Origin: Halobacillus sp. Marseille-Q1614
Lineage (GTDB): Bacteria; Bacillota; Bacilli; Bacillales; Halobacillaceae
Reading direction: 5' to 3'
Length of the DNA: 64,000 nucleotides
Assembly: GCF_902809865.1 (NCBI RefSeq)
Contig: NZ_CADDWH010000001.1
Span: 1,302,001-1,366,000, forward strand
Position 1 is the stretch's first letter. Each line of letters opens with the position of its first letter. The notes beneath the pieces are model-generated. The model was not told the DNA's origin. It saw nothing but the letters and a program-made list of their open reading frames with translations, and searched no databases. Position numbers and translations under genes: made by a program. Positions 44,110-54,640 of the stretch are shown piece by piece.

Positions 44110-45942
44110 TTACATAACACGTTTAAACATTTTTTCCATTTCATATTCCGAGAAGAAAACAATGATCGGCCGTCCATGTGGACAGGTGAACGGATCGGTT
44201 GACTGCCGCAAATCTTCAAGAAGCCGAAACATATCCTCATGATTTAAATAATGATTGGCTTTAATCGACCGCTTGCACGACATAAGAATAGCCGCTTCTT
44301 CTCTAAGTTTCTTAAGGTCAATTCGTTCTTCATTGAAAATCTGCTCAATAATTTCCTGGATAACTTCTTCTTCAAAACCTTTTGGAAACCACTGAGGGTG
44401 TGCGCGGATAATATAGCTGTTGTCCCCGAAAGGTTCGAAGAATAGCCCCACCCTCTCGAGTTCTTCTTTGTATTCCTCAATTTTCAAAGCTTCCTGATAT
44501 TGAAGATCGAAGGTCATTGGTACAAGAAGCTCCTGAACTTCATGTTCGACCTCCCCTATTCGGTCTCGGAAGAATTCGTATTTAATCCTTTCCTGAGCCG
44601 CGTGCTGATCGACAATATACATCCCCTCTTCATTCTGAGCGAGAATATACGTACCATGGAGCTGTCCGATCGGATACATTACCGGAACTCTTCGCTTCTC
44701 TTTTTTAGGCCTATCCACTTCTTCCATTTGACTATAGTCTTCAGAAGTGTTTTCCGCAGCTGGCTGATTGATAACCTCCTGCTGCATTTGTTCAAGAATC
44801 TCAGTCTGCTCTTTTTTATAAGAATCAGGCTGCTCCTGCACTATTGGTGAACTCATCGGTTCACGTGTCTGCTTCGGTTCATATAAATCGAACGAACCTT
44901 GCGTACTTTTTATTTTTTCAGGTTTCGAAGGCTCATCTGTTACTTGCGGGATCAGCGTTTCTTTTCGAAATGCCCCTTGAATGGTGTCCGATACCAAGTC
45001 AAAAAGTTCTTTCTCTTTACTAAACCTGACTTCCAGCTTGGCAGGATGGACGTTTACATCAACAAGAATGGGATCCATATCGATATTTATTACGGAAATC
45101 GGACTTTTACCGATCGGAAGCAATGTATGATAGCCTTGTTGAATCGCTTTATTAAGGGCAATGCTCCGTACATAACGGCCGTTCACAATCGTAGAAGTAT
45201 AACTTCGCGATGCCCGGTAAACTTCCGGCTTAGCAATATAACCTTTGATTGTAAAATCCAAACTCTCAGCTTCTACAGGGATCATTTTTCTTGCAACGTT
45301 CATTCCGTAAATCTTCGCAATTACCTGAAGGAGGTCACCCCGTCCATTCGTTCGGAAAAGCTCTTTATCATTATGCTTACAGGAAAATTGAATTTCCGGA
45401 TGAGCTAACGCCATTCGATTTAAGAGATCTGTAATGTGTCCAAGCTCCGTGTTGATTGTCTTCATATATTTTAAGCGGGCCGGCGTGTTATAAAACAACT
45501 CATCAACGGTGATTTCCGTCCCTTTTCTTGCATCGCTTTTTTCACGGTTAATCAGCTTACCGCCTTCAAGCCCAAGCTTAATTCCCGCCTTATCACCTGG
45601 TGAAGTCTGCATTGTTAACCGGCTCACTGCCGCAATACTCGCGAGGGCTTCCCCTCTAAACCCGAGCGTACGGACATGAAAGAGATCCTGTTCACCTTTA
45701 ATTTTACTCGTTGCATGCCTGGAAAAGGATAAAACGGCATCTTCTTCGTCCATGCCATTTCCATTGTCAACGATCCTAATACGCTGCAGTCCTGCTTCAT
45801 GCAGCTCGATGGAAATCGTAGTACTGCCGGCGTCGATACTGTTTTCGACCAGCTCTTTTACAACAGAAGCCGGCCGCTCCACAACTTCACCAGCAGCAAT
45901 TTTATTAGCCAGGTGGTCCGGCATCAGCTGGATCAGTCCCAT
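44110..45942 (-). CDS. mutL: DNA mismatch repair protein MutL (endonuclease type)
   Basis: A 610-residue MutL with an active nicking domain. N-terminal GHKL ATPase: [42 protein letters not shown] variable linker (about 330-415) follows. The C-terminal metal site is intact: [12 protein letters not shown] (DQHA-x2-E-x4-E), [12 protein letters not shown] and CPHGRPI. This type occurs in bacteria without MutH. It follows mutS by 18 bp. Confidence 0.96.
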   Translation of the reverse strand: MGLIQLMPDHLANKIAAGEVVERPASVVKELVENSIDAGSTTISIELHEAGLQRIRIVDNGNGMDEEDAVLSFSRHATSKIKGEQDLFHVRTLGFRGEALASIAAVSRLTMQTSPGDKAGIKLGLEGGKLINREKSDARKGTEITVDELFYNTPARLKYMKTINTELGHITDLLNRMALAHPEIQFSCKHNDKELFRTNGRGDLLQVIAKIYGMNVARKMIPVEAESLDFTIKGYIAKPEVYRASRSYTSTIVNGRYVRSIALNKAIQQGYHTLLPIGKSPISVINIDMDPILVDVNVHPAKLEVRFSKEKELFDLVSDTIQGAFRKETLIPQVTDEPSKPEKIKSTQGSFDLYEPKQTREPMSSPIVQEQPDSYKKEQTEILEQMQQEVINQPAAENTSEDYSQMEEVDRPKKEKRRVPVMYPIGQLHGTYILAQNEEGMYIVDQHAAQERIKYEFFRDRIGEVEHEVQELLVPMTFDLQYQEALKIEEYKEELERVGLFFEPFGDNSYIIRAHPQWFPKGFEEEVIQEIIEQIFNEERIDLKKLREEAAILMSCKRSIKANHYLNHEDMFRLLEDLRQSTDPFTCPHGRPIIVFFSEYEMEKMFKRVM

Positions 45943-45960
45943 ACTCTCCCCTCCCCTCTT

Positions 45961-48516
45961 CTAGGATTTAAGACTTTTTTGTAAACGATACAGCTCATTC
46001 ATCGCATCCATTGGTGTCATTTCCATCAGATTTAGATTCTTCAGCTGTTTCTCAAGGCCGCTTGGCTTCACCTCTTGTGTTTCTTTTTCCACAAATAGGC
46101 TTAGCTGCTCTTCTTCAACTGCAGCGACTGTCTCTTCCCTTCCGGATTCTAACGTGCTTAATAAATGATTCGCTCTTTGAATCAATGATTCTGGCAGATC
46201 AGCCAGCTTAGCGACATGAATACCATAGCTTTCATCAGCCGCTCCTTCTTGAATCTGGTGAAGGAACACGACATTTCCTTCATATTCTTCGGCTCGGACA
46301 TGAACGTTACGCAGCCGCGGAAGTTCATCTTCAAGAGACGTTAACTCATGATAGTGGGTCGAGAACAAAGTTTTAGCCCCAATCTCTTCATGGATATGTT
46401 CCACGATCGCCTGTGCCAGCGCCATGCCGTCGTAGGTGCTCGTCCCTCTGCCGATTTCATCAAGCAGAATTAAACTGTTTTCTGAGGCATGAGTTAACGC
46501 ATGGTTGGCTTCAAGCATTTCGACCATAAATGTACTCTGGCCGGATACTAAATCATCAGCCGCTCCTATTCTTGTAAAAATTTGATCAAAAATTGGAAGA
46601 GAAGCAGATTCACAAGGAACATAACTCCCCATTTGAGCCATAATCGCCGTTAAAGCCAGCTGCCTCATGTACGTACTCTTACCTGACATGTTAGGCCCTG
46701 TAATCAGAAGAATATCCATTGATTCATCCATGAAAATATCATTCGGCACAAAAGACTCTTCTTTCATGACCTGCTCCACTACCGGGTGGCGGCCTTCTTT
46801 TATATCGACACAGCGATTGTCATTAAAGGATGGCTTTACATAGCGGTGAGTGTCCGCAATATGAGCAAAACCTTGCAGGACGTCAATTTTACTCACTTGC
46901 TCCGCTAATACTTGGAGCTTCTGAACGTAAGCTTTCACTTGTTCTCTTACCTGAAGAAACAACTCATATTCAAGCTCCATGCTCTTGTCCTGGGCTTCAA
47001 GAATCAAAGCTTCTTTTTCCTTTAATTCGGGTGTAATATAACGTTCCGCATTCGTTAATGTCTGCTTTCTTTCATAGCGTCCTTCTGGAAGGTTCTGTAT
47101 GTTCGCTTTCGTCACTTCAATATAGTAGCCAAATACACGGTTATAGCCGATCTTTAATGACTTAATGCCCGTCGCCTGGCGTTCCTTGGCTTCAAGCTCA
47201 GCGATCCATTTCTTACCGTTTCTTGATGCATCTCTATATTCATCTAATTGAGGGTGGTATCCATCCTGGATCATTCCGCCTTCTTTCAGCGTCAGCGGTG
47301 CATCTTCTTTTATACTCTCATCAAGAAGCTGAGCAAGATCAGATAACGGATCAACCGAATTATAAAGGCTCCCTATTGACGGATGATCAAACTGCCGAAG
47401 GGTTTCAAGCAGGTTTGGTATTGATGTTAAAGAGGCTTTCAATTGAATAAGGTCGCGGGCATTTACATTACCGAAGGCTACACGGCCGGCCAGCCGCTCA
47501 AGATCATAAACGGATTTCAGCTGCTCTCTTACCGTTTCCCGCTCCAAAAACTGATCGAGCATTCCTTCAACCTGCTCATGTCTTTTCGTAATCTCCTCTT
47601 GTGAAAGCAGCGGGCGCTCCATCCATTTTTTCAGCGTCCGTGAACCCATAGCGGTAATCGTCTGATCAAGAATGGATAAAAGACTTCCTTTCTTCCCCTG
47701 TTTTCTCATCGTTTCCATCAGTTCCAGGTTCCGCTTAGAATACATATCAAGAGACATATATTTTTTTAGTTCAATCGGTACAACAGGACGGAGGTGGTCA
47801 AGCGACCGTTTTTGGGTCTGTTGAATATAATTAAATAACCTTCCAAATCCGGTGATGGATTTTTCCGAGTGGATATTTACGAGCAGGCCTTCAAAAGAAT
47901 CATCAATCTTAGTTTCCGTTCCAAACGATATCGTATAATTTAACCGCTCTTTGAGCATTAATTGCTTGGCTTCGTCTAAGCCGGGGTCGATAACAACTTC
48001 TTTGACGGGACGGTTAAACAGTTCACTGAGCACTGCATCAAACCCGTCGGTGATTAAAGCAATACTGTTTTCACCTGTCGTTAAATCATTGTAGCTGACC
48101 GTATAGGTCCCATCATTAAAGTGACTGATTGATGCTAAATAATTATTTTCTTTTTCGTCCAGCATCGTTCCTTCCATCACCGTGCCTGGAGTAATGAGCT
48201 GTACGACTTCACGTTTCACTACACCTTTGGCAGATTTGGGGTCTTCCACCTGTTCACATATCGCGACTTTAAATCCTTTTTCGATCAGCTGTTTTATGTA
48301 ATTTTCCGAGGAATGGTAAGGGACTCCGCACATCGGAATACGGTCTTCTCCGCCGCCATCCCGGCTCGTTAATGTAATTTCAAGCTCTTTCGATGCACGT
48401 AACGCATCTTCAAAGAACATTTCATAAAAATCTCCTAATCTAAAAAACAGAAAAGCATCTTTGTGCTGGGCTTTTATTTTCAAATATTGCTGCATCATCG
48501 GTGTGTATTGTGCCAT
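45961..48516 (-). CDS. mutS: DNA mismatch repair protein MutS
   Basis: Mismatch-recognition ATPase of 851 residues. The mismatch-contacting FYEMF motif is in [13 protein letters not shown] (about residue 30). Clamp and lever domains follow, then Walker [15 protein letters not shown], the [12 protein letters not shown] block and THYHEL. A C-terminal dimerisation tail ends [20 protein letters not shown]. Upstream of mutL in one operon. The interval to cotE contains a decayed repeat, so mutS probably has its own promoter here. Confidence 0.96.
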   Translation of the reverse strand: MAQYTPMMQQYLKIKAQHKDAFLFFRLGDFYEMFFEDALRASKELEITLTSRDGGGEDRIPMCGVPYHSSENYIKQLIEKGFKVAICEQVEDPKSAKGVVKREVVQLITPGTVMEGTMLDEKENNYLASISHFNDGTYTVSYNDLTTGENSIALITDGFDAVLSELFNRPVKEVVIDPGLDEAKQLMLKERLNYTISFGTETKIDDSFEGLLVNIHSEKSITGFGRLFNYIQQTQKRSLDHLRPVVPIELKKYMSLDMYSKRNLELMETMRKQGKKGSLLSILDQTITAMGSRTLKKWMERPLLSQEEITKRHEQVEGMLDQFLERETVREQLKSVYDLERLAGRVAFGNVNARDLIQLKASLTSIPNLLETLRQFDHPSIGSLYNSVDPLSDLAQLLDESIKEDAPLTLKEGGMIQDGYHPQLDEYRDASRNGKKWIAELEAKERQATGIKSLKIGYNRVFGYYIEVTKANIQNLPEGRYERKQTLTNAERYITPELKEKEALILEAQDKSMELEYELFLQVREQVKAYVQKLQVLAEQVSKIDVLQGFAHIADTHRYVKPSFNDNRCVDIKEGRHPVVEQVMKEESFVPNDIFMDESMDILLITGPNMSGKSTYMRQLALTAIMAQMGSYVPCESASLPIFDQIFTRIGAADDLVSGQSTFMVEMLEANHALTHASENSLILLDEIGRGTSTYDGMALAQAIVEHIHEEIGAKTLFSTHYHELTSLEDELPRLRNVHVRAEEYEGNVVFLHQIQEGAADESYGIHVAKLADLPESLIQRANHLLSTLESGREETVAAVEEEQLSLFVEKETQEVKPSGLEKQLKNLNLMEMTPMDAMNELYRLQKSLKS

Positions 48517-48576
48517 GCTATTAATCCTCCAAAACGTCCTTAATTAGATTCTGTCCCAATGCAGGGTAAAGATGGA

Positions 48577-48670
48577 ATCCGCTCCCTTTTGAGCGGACGA
48601 ACCGACGAGTATTCTCGCTGTGGGGTCTCGCCTGGCTCGTTTTTTCTGCAGGAGTGTCGCTTCCTCCCTC
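48577..48670. repeat. decayed Bacillaceae intergenic repeat
   Basis: Contains CCGCTC-CCTTTT-GAGCGG, ACGAACCGACGAG, CTGTGGGGTCTCGCCTGG and TCTGCAGGAGTGTCGCTTCC. From memory this is a copy of a common repeat of Bacillaceae chromosomes. Confidence 0.55.
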
Positions 48671-48709
48671 TTTTCCATAACATATAACATAAAAAAACAG
48701 ATCCTATAA

Positions 48710-48741
48710 TAAAGAAAAAGCGCAGGATTCGCGCTTTTTCT
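48710..48741 (-). terminator. terminator of cotE
   Basis: AAAAAGCGC/GCGCTTTTT stem with 7-nt loop and CTTTATT tail on the minus strand, about 100 bp after the cotE stop. Confidence 0.8.
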
Positions 48742-48842
48742 CGTTCTTATGATAAATCTATTATAGCATAATCTTAGGGCTTGAATGAATATCAGAACTT
48801 TTAAAAAAAGAATGCCCCGCTGAACCAGCAAGGACATAACCT

Positions 48843-49421
48843 TTACTTCTTATGATTGTGACTGCTGCTACTGCTGCTGCTAGGCAAAAACTCAGTTTCA
48901 ATAGCGTTGAAGTCATCGGATGATAAATCAAAATCATAATCACAATCATCATCACAGCCGTTCGGGTCCACTTTTACACAAAGTTTGGTTTCCCCAATGA
49001 CATCAACTTGGAATTCTCTCTCAACTTCTACAACGATTTTTTGTCCCTGGGCGGCAATTTTACACTCTAAGCAGTTTGGCTGCTGCACAGCTTTCGCAAC
49101 GACCTCTAAGTCATCGTTAATGCAGTTGTCGTCTTTGATTACTAATGGTACATGATCGCAGTAGCTCACACGCTCCGTCACAACTTCCGTTTTGGTATTG
49201 TCGTTATAAGAATACCAGACGTTGATATCATAGCTGCCGGACACTTCTACACAGTCGCCTTTTTTCTTAGCGTTGTAGATATGGTTGATAACCCAGCAGC
49301 CTAGAATACTAGTGGGACGGTGGGAAGGACTTATCGTGTGGGTTGCTTCAGTGAACTTCTTACCTTTACCACAGACAGCTTTTGTAATAATCTCCCGATA
49401 TTCTCGTTCGAAAAATGACAT
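48843..49421 (-). CDS. cotE: spore coat morphogenetic protein CotE
   Basis: Outer-coat assembly protein, 192 residues. Conserved opening [20 protein letters not shown], then [40 protein letters not shown] and the C-terminal acidic region. The end carries a run of seven serines followed by HNHKK, which I do not recall from B. subtilis CotE. The ATG at 49421 has GGAGGAG eight bases upstream. Just downstream of ricA, as in B. subtilis. Confidence 0.94.
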   Translation of the reverse strand: MSFFEREYREIITKAVCGKGKKFTEATHTISPSHRPTSILGCWVINHIYNAKKKGDCVEVSGSYDINVWYSYNDNTKTEVVTERVSYCDHVPLVIKDDNCINDDLEVVAKAVQQPNCLECKIAAQGQKIVVEVEREFQVDVIGETKLCVKVDPNGCDDDCDYDFDLSSDDFNAIETEFLPSSSSSSSHNHKK

Positions 49422-49449
49422 AGGAAACACTCCTCCTTATTCTACCACT

Positions 49450-49476
49450 CATCCTATGCGGAATTGGGCAAATGGT
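49450..49476 (-). promoter_or_regulatory. candidate sigma-K promoter of cotE
   Basis: Minus-strand AC, 16 bp, then CATAGGATG, close to the mother-cell pattern AC-N16-CATANNNTA. Weak evidence, but cotE has a sigma-K promoter in B. subtilis. Confidence 0.35.
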
Positions 49477-49545
49477 GAATATATTCTCGATGACTTCTAA
49501 GGACGTTTGTATTCCATTCTATGCACCAGCCTATAAAATTGTACA

Positions 49546-49582
49546 AAAAAATCCGTTAGATAAAATGTTATCTAACGGATTC
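49546..49582 (-). terminator. terminator of ricA
   Basis: AATCCGTTAGATAA/TTATCTAACGGATT perfect 14-bp stem, 4-nt loop, seven T on the minus strand. Confidence 0.95.
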
Positions 49583-49588
49583 CTTGGT

Positions 49589-50014
49589 TTAATAGCTACA
49601 AGCGCCATTACTTTTTTTTGAACCAGTCTCGCCGCTGAGCACATCTCCGCCTGTAGAACGAATAATTTCGTTCGTAACTTCACGGGAAATCGTACTTGAA
49701 ATCATTTGTAAAATATCGTTTATGAGCACCTGAGTATCTTTAAATTCAGAAACTACCGGAATCGCATCTAACTCATTCTGCAGACGATCGATCTCTTTTT
49801 CAATTCTTTCTAGTGCTTCGGTTTTTCCATAAGCCTGAAAGTTAACGGCCTGCTTCTGAAGCGCCTTGATTTTCTTAATATGAGACTGGACCTTTTGATT
49901 TTCATTTAACTTCGCTTCAAGCTTCTTAAAACGGTCGATTTCTTCAATTTCAGAAATCATTTTTGCCAGCTTATGAGCTTCATCTACTACTTGTTTTCTC
50001 GTATATTGAGCCAT
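49589..50014 (-). CDS. ricA: biofilm and competence regulator RicA (YmcA)
   Basis: A 141-residue helical protein, part of the RicA-RicF-RicT (YmcA-YlbF-YaaT) complex that works with RNase Y in mRNA maturation and affects sporulation, competence and biofilm. Visible: QVVDEAHKLAKMISEIEEID, SHIKKIKALQKQAVNFQAYG and a C-terminal cysteine (NGACSY), which in the family helps bind an Fe-S cluster. Its ATG overlaps the miaB stop by one base. Rny is encoded 5.5 kb away in the same window. Confidence 0.94.
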   Translation of the reverse strand: MAQYTRKQVVDEAHKLAKMISEIEEIDRFKKLEAKLNENQKVQSHIKKIKALQKQAVNFQAYGKTEALERIEKEIDRLQNELDAIPVVSEFKDTQVLINDILQMISSTISREVTNEIIRSTGGDVLSGETGSKKSNGACSY

Positions 50015-51588
50015 TATGATTTCACCTCTATCGTTTCTTCAACCATTTCCCCGTTTAGAGACCAGGTTTTAGCTTCTGTAATTTTTACCTTTACCAGCTG
50101 GCCGATGGAAGAACGCGGTCCTCTGAAATTAACCATTTTATTTCTCTTCGTATAGCCGGCAAGAACATCTTTATTTTTTTTACTTTCCCCTTCGACTAAT
50201 ACTTCTACGACTTCACCCTCATATTTCTTCATGGAGTCAGCAGCCTGCTGATTGACGATCTTATTCAAGCGCTGGAGTCTTTCTTTTTTCACTTCCATGG
50301 AAACATTATCACTCATGCGGGCCGCAGGAGTACCATCACGAGGTGAATAAATAAACGTATAAGCCGCTTCGAATCCTACTTCTTCTACAAGAGACAGAGT
50401 ATCCTCAAACTGTTCTTCTGTTTCATTCGGGAAGCCGACGATGATATCTGTCGTAAGAGTCGCCTCCGGCATCGCGGTACGAATTTTCTTCACTAGTTTT
50501 AAGTATTCTTCACGCGAATATTTACGCCCCATAATTTTTAATATATCGGAGTTTCCCGATTGGACAGGCAAATGAATATGATCCAGCATGTTACCGCCTT
50601 TAGACAGCACTTCGATTAAACGATCATCAAAGTCGCGGGGATGTGAAGTCGTAAATCGCACCCTTGGAATATCAATGGCTCGTAATTCATCCATTAAATC
50701 TCCTAATCCGTAATCGATATCAAGATCTTTTCCATAAGCGTTTACATTTTGACCCAGTAATGTGACTTCTTTATACCCTTGAGCGGCCAGATGGCGTACT
50801 TCTTGAATAATATCTTCAGGCAGGCGGCTTCGTTCCTTCCCTCGTGTATATGGGACGATACAGTACGTACAGAACTTATCACAGCCGTACATGATATTAA
50901 CCCAGCCTTTAATTTTTCCTTTACGGGATCGTGGAAGGTTTTCAATAATGTCCCCTTCTTTAGACCATACATCAATAACCATTTCTTTTCCGAACATCGC
51001 TTCTTTGACAAGCTGCGGCAGACGGTGGATATTGTGCGTACCGAAAATTAAATCAATGAACGGGTGTTTTTTCAAAATGCGGTTAACAACTGATTCTTCC
51101 TGGGACATACATCCGCAGACCCCAATGATAAGATCAGGATTCTCAAGTTTTAACGGCTTTAAGTGACCGATTTCACCGAATACTTTATTTTCCGCATTTT
51201 CACGGATTGCACATGTATTCAGCAGAATAATATCGGCTTCTTTAGTATCTGTTGTTGACTCATATCCCATTTCTTCAAAAATACCCGCCATGATTTCCGT
51301 ATCATGCTCGTTCATCTGGCAGCCATACGTGCGAATCATGTATTTACGGCCTTTCCCTACTCCATCCATATCTTCAGGTATTTTAAAGTCGTAGTGAATC
51401 TTAACATCTTCCTTACGACGGCGCTGAGCTTTTCTTAAAGATGGAGGCTGATAGGTTGTCTCAAAATATTTCATAAAGTCTTCGCTTGTTTTTTCTTTAA
51501 TTCGCTTTAGATTGTCCTCATCGGATTTTACGTCCGCTGGCTTCTCCTGGCGAATTTGTGACATCTCTTTTCGCTGTTGTTCGTTCAT
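50014..51588 (-). CDS. miaB: tRNA-2-methylthio-N6-dimethylallyladenosine synthase MiaB
   Basis: Radical SAM methylthiotransferase that adds the 2-methylthio group to i6A37 made by MiaA. 524 residues, with an N-terminal extension as in Bacillus. N-terminal cluster cysteines lie in [19 protein letters not shown] and CGCMSQEE; the SAM cluster is CDKFCTYC; a TRAM domain ends the protein ([20 protein letters not shown]). GAAAGGAG precedes the ATG. Operon miaB-ricA. Confidence 0.96.
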   Translation of the reverse strand: MNEQQRKEMSQIRQEKPADVKSDEDNLKRIKEKTSEDFMKYFETTYQPPSLRKAQRRRKEDVKIHYDFKIPEDMDGVGKGRKYMIRTYGCQMNEHDTEIMAGIFEEMGYESTTDTKEADIILLNTCAIRENAENKVFGEIGHLKPLKLENPDLIIGVCGCMSQEESVVNRILKKHPFIDLIFGTHNIHRLPQLVKEAMFGKEMVIDVWSKEGDIIENLPRSRKGKIKGWVNIMYGCDKFCTYCIVPYTRGKERSRLPEDIIQEVRHLAAQGYKEVTLLGQNVNAYGKDLDIDYGLGDLMDELRAIDIPRVRFTTSHPRDFDDRLIEVLSKGGNMLDHIHLPVQSGNSDILKIMGRKYSREEYLKLVKKIRTAMPEATLTTDIIVGFPNETEEQFEDTLSLVEEVGFEAAYTFIYSPRDGTPAARMSDNVSMEVKKERLQRLNKIVNQQAADSMKKYEGEVVEVLVEGESKKNKDVLAGYTKRNKMVNFRGPRSSIGQLVKVKITEAKTWSLNGEMVEETIEVKS

Positions 51589-51681
51589 TGCGATCTCCTT
51601 TCAGACAGAGCTTGTAACTGTCTTATTATATCAGTATTTGACATACTTTTTAAGAGGTAGACATTAAATTGTTAATCTCTA

Positions 51682-51716
51682 TAAAAAACCACAATGAAAG
51701 AAAATCATTGTGGTTC
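51682..51716 (-). terminator. terminator of tdh-kbl
   Basis: ACCACAATGA/TCATTGTGGT stem with T run on the minus strand. Confidence 0.93.
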
Positions 51717-51723
51717 TTTACGA

Positions 51724-52899
51724 TTAGATAATATTCAGCTTTTTGCCTACTTTTTTAAAGGCACTTAAAGCTTCCTGCAGTTCTTCTTTGGAATGTTCCG
51801 CCGTTACGATGGTCCGAATTCTTCCTTTTCCACGCTGAACGGTCGGGAAGACGATTCCTTGCGCAAAGACACCTTCTTCAAACAATTCATCAGAGAATTT
51901 ATGAGTAAGCGCGTCATCACCGATCATTACAGGAGTAACAGGAGTCTCGCTGATTCCTGTATCAAACCCTAACTCCTCCAGCCCTTCTTTAAAGAACTTC
52001 GTGTTATCCCAAAGCTTATCGATCAGCTCAGGCTCATCGAGCAGGACATCGATCGCAGCATCGTTCGCTGCAGTTACAGCAGGCGGATGTGAAGTACTGA
52101 ATAGGAAAGGACGGCCTTTATGGATTAAGTACTCACGAAGCGTCTGCGTACTCGCCACATAACCGCCGAGCACACCAATCGCTTTACTTAATGTCCCAAC
52201 CTGGATATGCACACGTCCATCCAATCCGAAGTGATTGACCGTACCGCGCCCGTTTTCTCCAAGCACACCGCTGGCATGAGCATCATCAACCATAACAAGC
52301 GCTCCATACTTTTCAGCAAGCTCAACGATCTGTGGAAGCGGAGCGATGTTTCCATCCATAGAAAAGACGCCGTCCGTTACGATCAGCTTGGTACGATAGT
52401 CGGAGCTTTCTTTTAACGCCTGCTCTAAGGAATCCATATCCACGTGCTTGTAAATTTTACGGCCGGCTTTCGTTAAACGGATTCCATCAATAATGGAAGC
52501 ATGGTTTAACTCATCGGAAATCACGACATCCTGATTAGTTAAGATGGAAGATAAGATTCCTTGGTTTGTTGTAAAACCGGATTGGAATACAAGTGCTGCT
52601 TCTGTATGTTTAAATTTGGCAAGCTTTTTCTCGAAGTCTTCATGCATTTGCAGCGTTCCGGCAATCGTACGAACAGATCCTGTTCCAACACCGTATTCTT
52701 TGTTCGCTTTCTCTGCAGCTTCCACCATTTTAGAATGGGAAGTTAAACCTAAGTAGTTATTGGAAGACAGCTGAATAACTTCTTTCCCTTTGATTTTTAC
52801 TTTAGAGCGTTGAGCAGACTCAAGCGGGATCAGCGTGCGGAACGTGCCTTCATTTTTCATTTCATCTAATTGCTCTTGTAAATATTCGAATCCTTTCAT
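51724..52899 (-). CDS. kbl: glycine C-acetyltransferase (2-amino-3-ketobutyrate CoA ligase)
   Basis: PLP enzyme that splits 2-amino-3-ketobutyrate with CoA into glycine and acetyl-CoA, the second step of threonine degradation. 391 residues: [62 protein letters not shown], and the PLP lysine in [15 protein letters not shown] (about residue 237). The ATG at 52899 has AAAGGAGG upstream. Directly downstream of tdh. Confidence 0.96.
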   Translation of the reverse strand: MKGFEYLQEQLDEMKNEGTFRTLIPLESAQRSKVKIKGKEVIQLSSNNYLGLTSHSKMVEAAEKANKEYGVGTGSVRTIAGTLQMHEDFEKKLAKFKHTEAALVFQSGFTTNQGILSSILTNQDVVISDELNHASIIDGIRLTKAGRKIYKHVDMDSLEQALKESSDYRTKLIVTDGVFSMDGNIAPLPQIVELAEKYGALVMVDDAHASGVLGENGRGTVNHFGLDGRVHIQVGTLSKAIGVLGGYVASTQTLREYLIHKGRPFLFSTSHPPAVTAANDAAIDVLLDEPELIDKLWDNTKFFKEGLEELGFDTGISETPVTPVMIGDDALTHKFSDELFEEGVFAQGIVFPTVQRGKGRIRTIVTAEHSKEELQEALSAFKKVGKKLNII

Positions 52900-53056
52900 A
52901 AAAACGAATCCTCCTTTAATTATGGTTCTGTTTACTTTTTTGAGTTGATTTCTCATTATCACTAATATTAATTAGAAGCACAAAGGAAGGGAAATTACTC
53001 GATTTTGTGAACGAAGAACCAAAATTCCTCACTCATTTTTTACTCAATCCTTAGTT

Positions 53057-54097
53057 TTAAGGATGTAATACTACTTTACCGCATTTGCCTTCATTCATTA
53101 ACTGAAATCCTTTTTCAAACTCTGCCAGTGATAAATGGTGGGTAATCATCGGCTCAACATTCACTTGCCCGGAGTGAAGCAGTCTTGATACCTGCTGCCA
53201 TGTTTCATACATTTTTCTTCCGGTAATACCTTGCACCGTGATTCCTTTAAAGACAATATCGTTTGTAACATCAAGGGTTACCGGTTGTGTCGGCAGGCTT
53301 AAAATTGAAACTCTTCCACCGTTTGTTACCATCTTAAATCCCTGGTCCATCGCCACAGGGTGTCCGCTCATTTCGCAGATGACATCGACGCCGTGGCCGT
53401 TTGTTAAACGCCGGGCCTCATCAACTGGATCCTGCTCCCCAGCATGGATGATTGTCGTCGCTCCCATCTCTTTTGCCAGTTCTAAACGATAAGGATTTAA
53501 ATCGATCGCAAGGACCTGAGAAGCTCCGGCTGCTTTTGCTACCCCTGCAGCCATTAACCCTATTGGCCCGCAGCCGATGACAGCTACTGACATACCGGCC
53601 ACTTCTCCATTAAGAACCGTGTGAACCGCATTTCCCATCGGCTCTTGAATGGAAGCGATGTCGGACGGCATGTCAGCCGGGTTTCTCCACAGATTGGAAG
53701 CCGGAAGGGCTACGTATTCTGCAAAACACCCTTGTGTGTCCACACCAATGATTTTAGTGTTTTCACAAATATGGTACTGCCCGACTAAACATTGTGGACA
53801 GTGACCGCAAATTAAATGCGTTTCGGCACTTACATAATCTCCAGGCTGATAGTTCGAAACTATTTCTCCCACTTCAACCACTTCTCCGGAAAACTCGTGC
53901 CCGAAGACGTAAGGGGGATGAACACGGCTCGCTGACCATTCATCCCAGTTATATATATGTACATCCGTTCCGCAGATGGATGTAGCTTTCACTTTTATTA
54001 GTACTTCATCCTCGCTGATTTCTGGAATAGGGACCTCTTGCAATTGGGCGCCCGGTCCGCGGTGATGTTTAACAATCGCTTTCATATTTCCGTTCAC
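53057..54097 (-). CDS. tdh: L-threonine 3-dehydrogenase
   Basis: Zinc-dependent alcohol-dehydrogenase-fold enzyme that oxidises threonine to 2-amino-3-ketobutyrate with NAD+. 346 residues. Catalytic zinc region SICGTDVHIYNWDEW and GHEFSGEVVEVG; structural zinc CGHCPQCLVGQYHIC; Rossmann motif VIGCGPIGLMAAGVAKAAG. The GTG at 54097 (VNGNMKAIVKHH) fits both the AAAAGGG ribosome site and the N-terminus of the B. subtilis enzyme. First gene of tdh-kbl. Confidence 0.95.
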   Translation of the reverse strand: MNGNMKAIVKHHRGPGAQLQEVPIPEISEDEVLIKVKATSICGTDVHIYNWDEWSASRVHPPYVFGHEFSGEVVEVGEIVSNYQPGDYVSAETHLICGHCPQCLVGQYHICENTKIIGVDTQGCFAEYVALPASNLWRNPADMPSDIASIQEPMGNAVHTVLNGEVAGMSVAVIGCGPIGLMAAGVAKAAGASQVLAIDLNPYRLELAKEMGATTIIHAGEQDPVDEARRLTNGHGVDVICEMSGHPVAMDQGFKMVTNGGRVSILSLPTQPVTLDVTNDIVFKGITVQGITGRKMYETWQQVSRLLHSGQVNVEPMITHHLSLAEFEKGFQLMNEGKCGKVVLHP

Positions 54098-54147
54098 AGT
54101 GAACACCCCTTTTTATACATAACAAGAAAATTTCCTTGTATACACAT

Positions 54148-54167
54148 AATTCTATCATGACAGAATT
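54148..54167. promoter_or_regulatory. near-perfect palindrome upstream of tdh
   Basis: AATTCT and AGAATT arms around TATCATGAYA, 20 bp with one mismatched pair, overlapping a possible tdh -10 (minus TAGAAT). The core TCTATCATGA is shared with the palindrome at the lexA promoter. Confidence 0.4.
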
Positions 54168-54214
54168 AATTCGCAAGCATACATGTCCACTGGAAAAAAA
54201 CATATGAACACAAA

Positions 54215-54256
54215 AAAAACCGCATCCTTGTTAGTAAGAATACGGCGGGGTTTTTA
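54215..54256 (-). terminator. terminator of spoVS
   Basis: CCGTATTCTT pairs with AAGGATGCGG (two G-T pairs), followed by eight T on the minus strand. Confidence 0.75.
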
Positions 54257-54271
54257 TTTATTATAAAATTT

Positions 54272-54532
54272 TTAACGAGGTTCAATAATCAGCTTGATCG
54301 CTGTACGTTCCTCCTCATCAATTAAGATATCGGTAAAGGCAGGAATGCATATAAGGTCTATTCCACTAGGTGCGACAAAACCGCGAGCAATCGCTACTGC
54401 TTTAACGGCCTGGTTCAAAGCACCTGCTCCAATGGCCTGTATTTCTGCTGTTCCCCGTTCTCTTACTACATTTGCCAGAGCTCCTGCTACTGAATTAGGT
54501 ACGGATTTAGCTGATACTTTTAATACTTCCAT
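54272..54532 (-). CDS. spoVS: stage V sporulation protein S
   Basis: An 86-residue Alba-like protein that affects septation and coat formation. The family is nearly invariant: MEVLKVSAKSVPNSVAGALA, NVVRERGTAEIQAIGAGALN, QAVKAVAIARGFVAPSGIDL. The ATG at 54532 has GGAGGAG six bases upstream and gives the same length as B. subtilis SpoVS. A sigma-H-type promoter lies upstream. Confidence 0.97.
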   Translation of the reverse strand: MEVLKVSAKSVPNSVAGALANVVRERGTAEIQAIGAGALNQAVKAVAIARGFVAPSGIDLICIPAFTDILIDEEERTAIKLIIEPR

Positions 54533-54575
54533 TACTAGCTCCTCCTTCATTCACTATAGTTGTTCCATAACCACT

Positions 54576-54605
54576 ATATTCTTGGAGATGTAGAATATTC
54601 CCTTT
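54576..54605 (-). promoter_or_regulatory. sigma-H-type promoter of spoVS
   Basis: Minus-strand AAAGGGAAT (54597-54605), 15 bp, GAATAT (54576-54581), close to the RNAGGAWWW / GAAT pattern of sigma-H, which drives spoVS in B. subtilis. Confidence 0.55.
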
Positions 54606-54640
54606 TCATTATGCAGGAACTTTTCGCAAAATTCAAATAA

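Larger units (their letters stand above)
48517..48842. other. gene-free interval between mutS and cotE
   Basis: About 325 bp holding a repeat copy (48577-48670) and the cotE terminator (48710-48741). The long reading frames here follow the repeat and have no ribosome site. Confidence 0.6.

Noticed and set aside
48544-48837. Minus-strand reading frame between cotE and mutS
   Set aside because: Runs through the cotE terminator and a repeat copy; no start signal.
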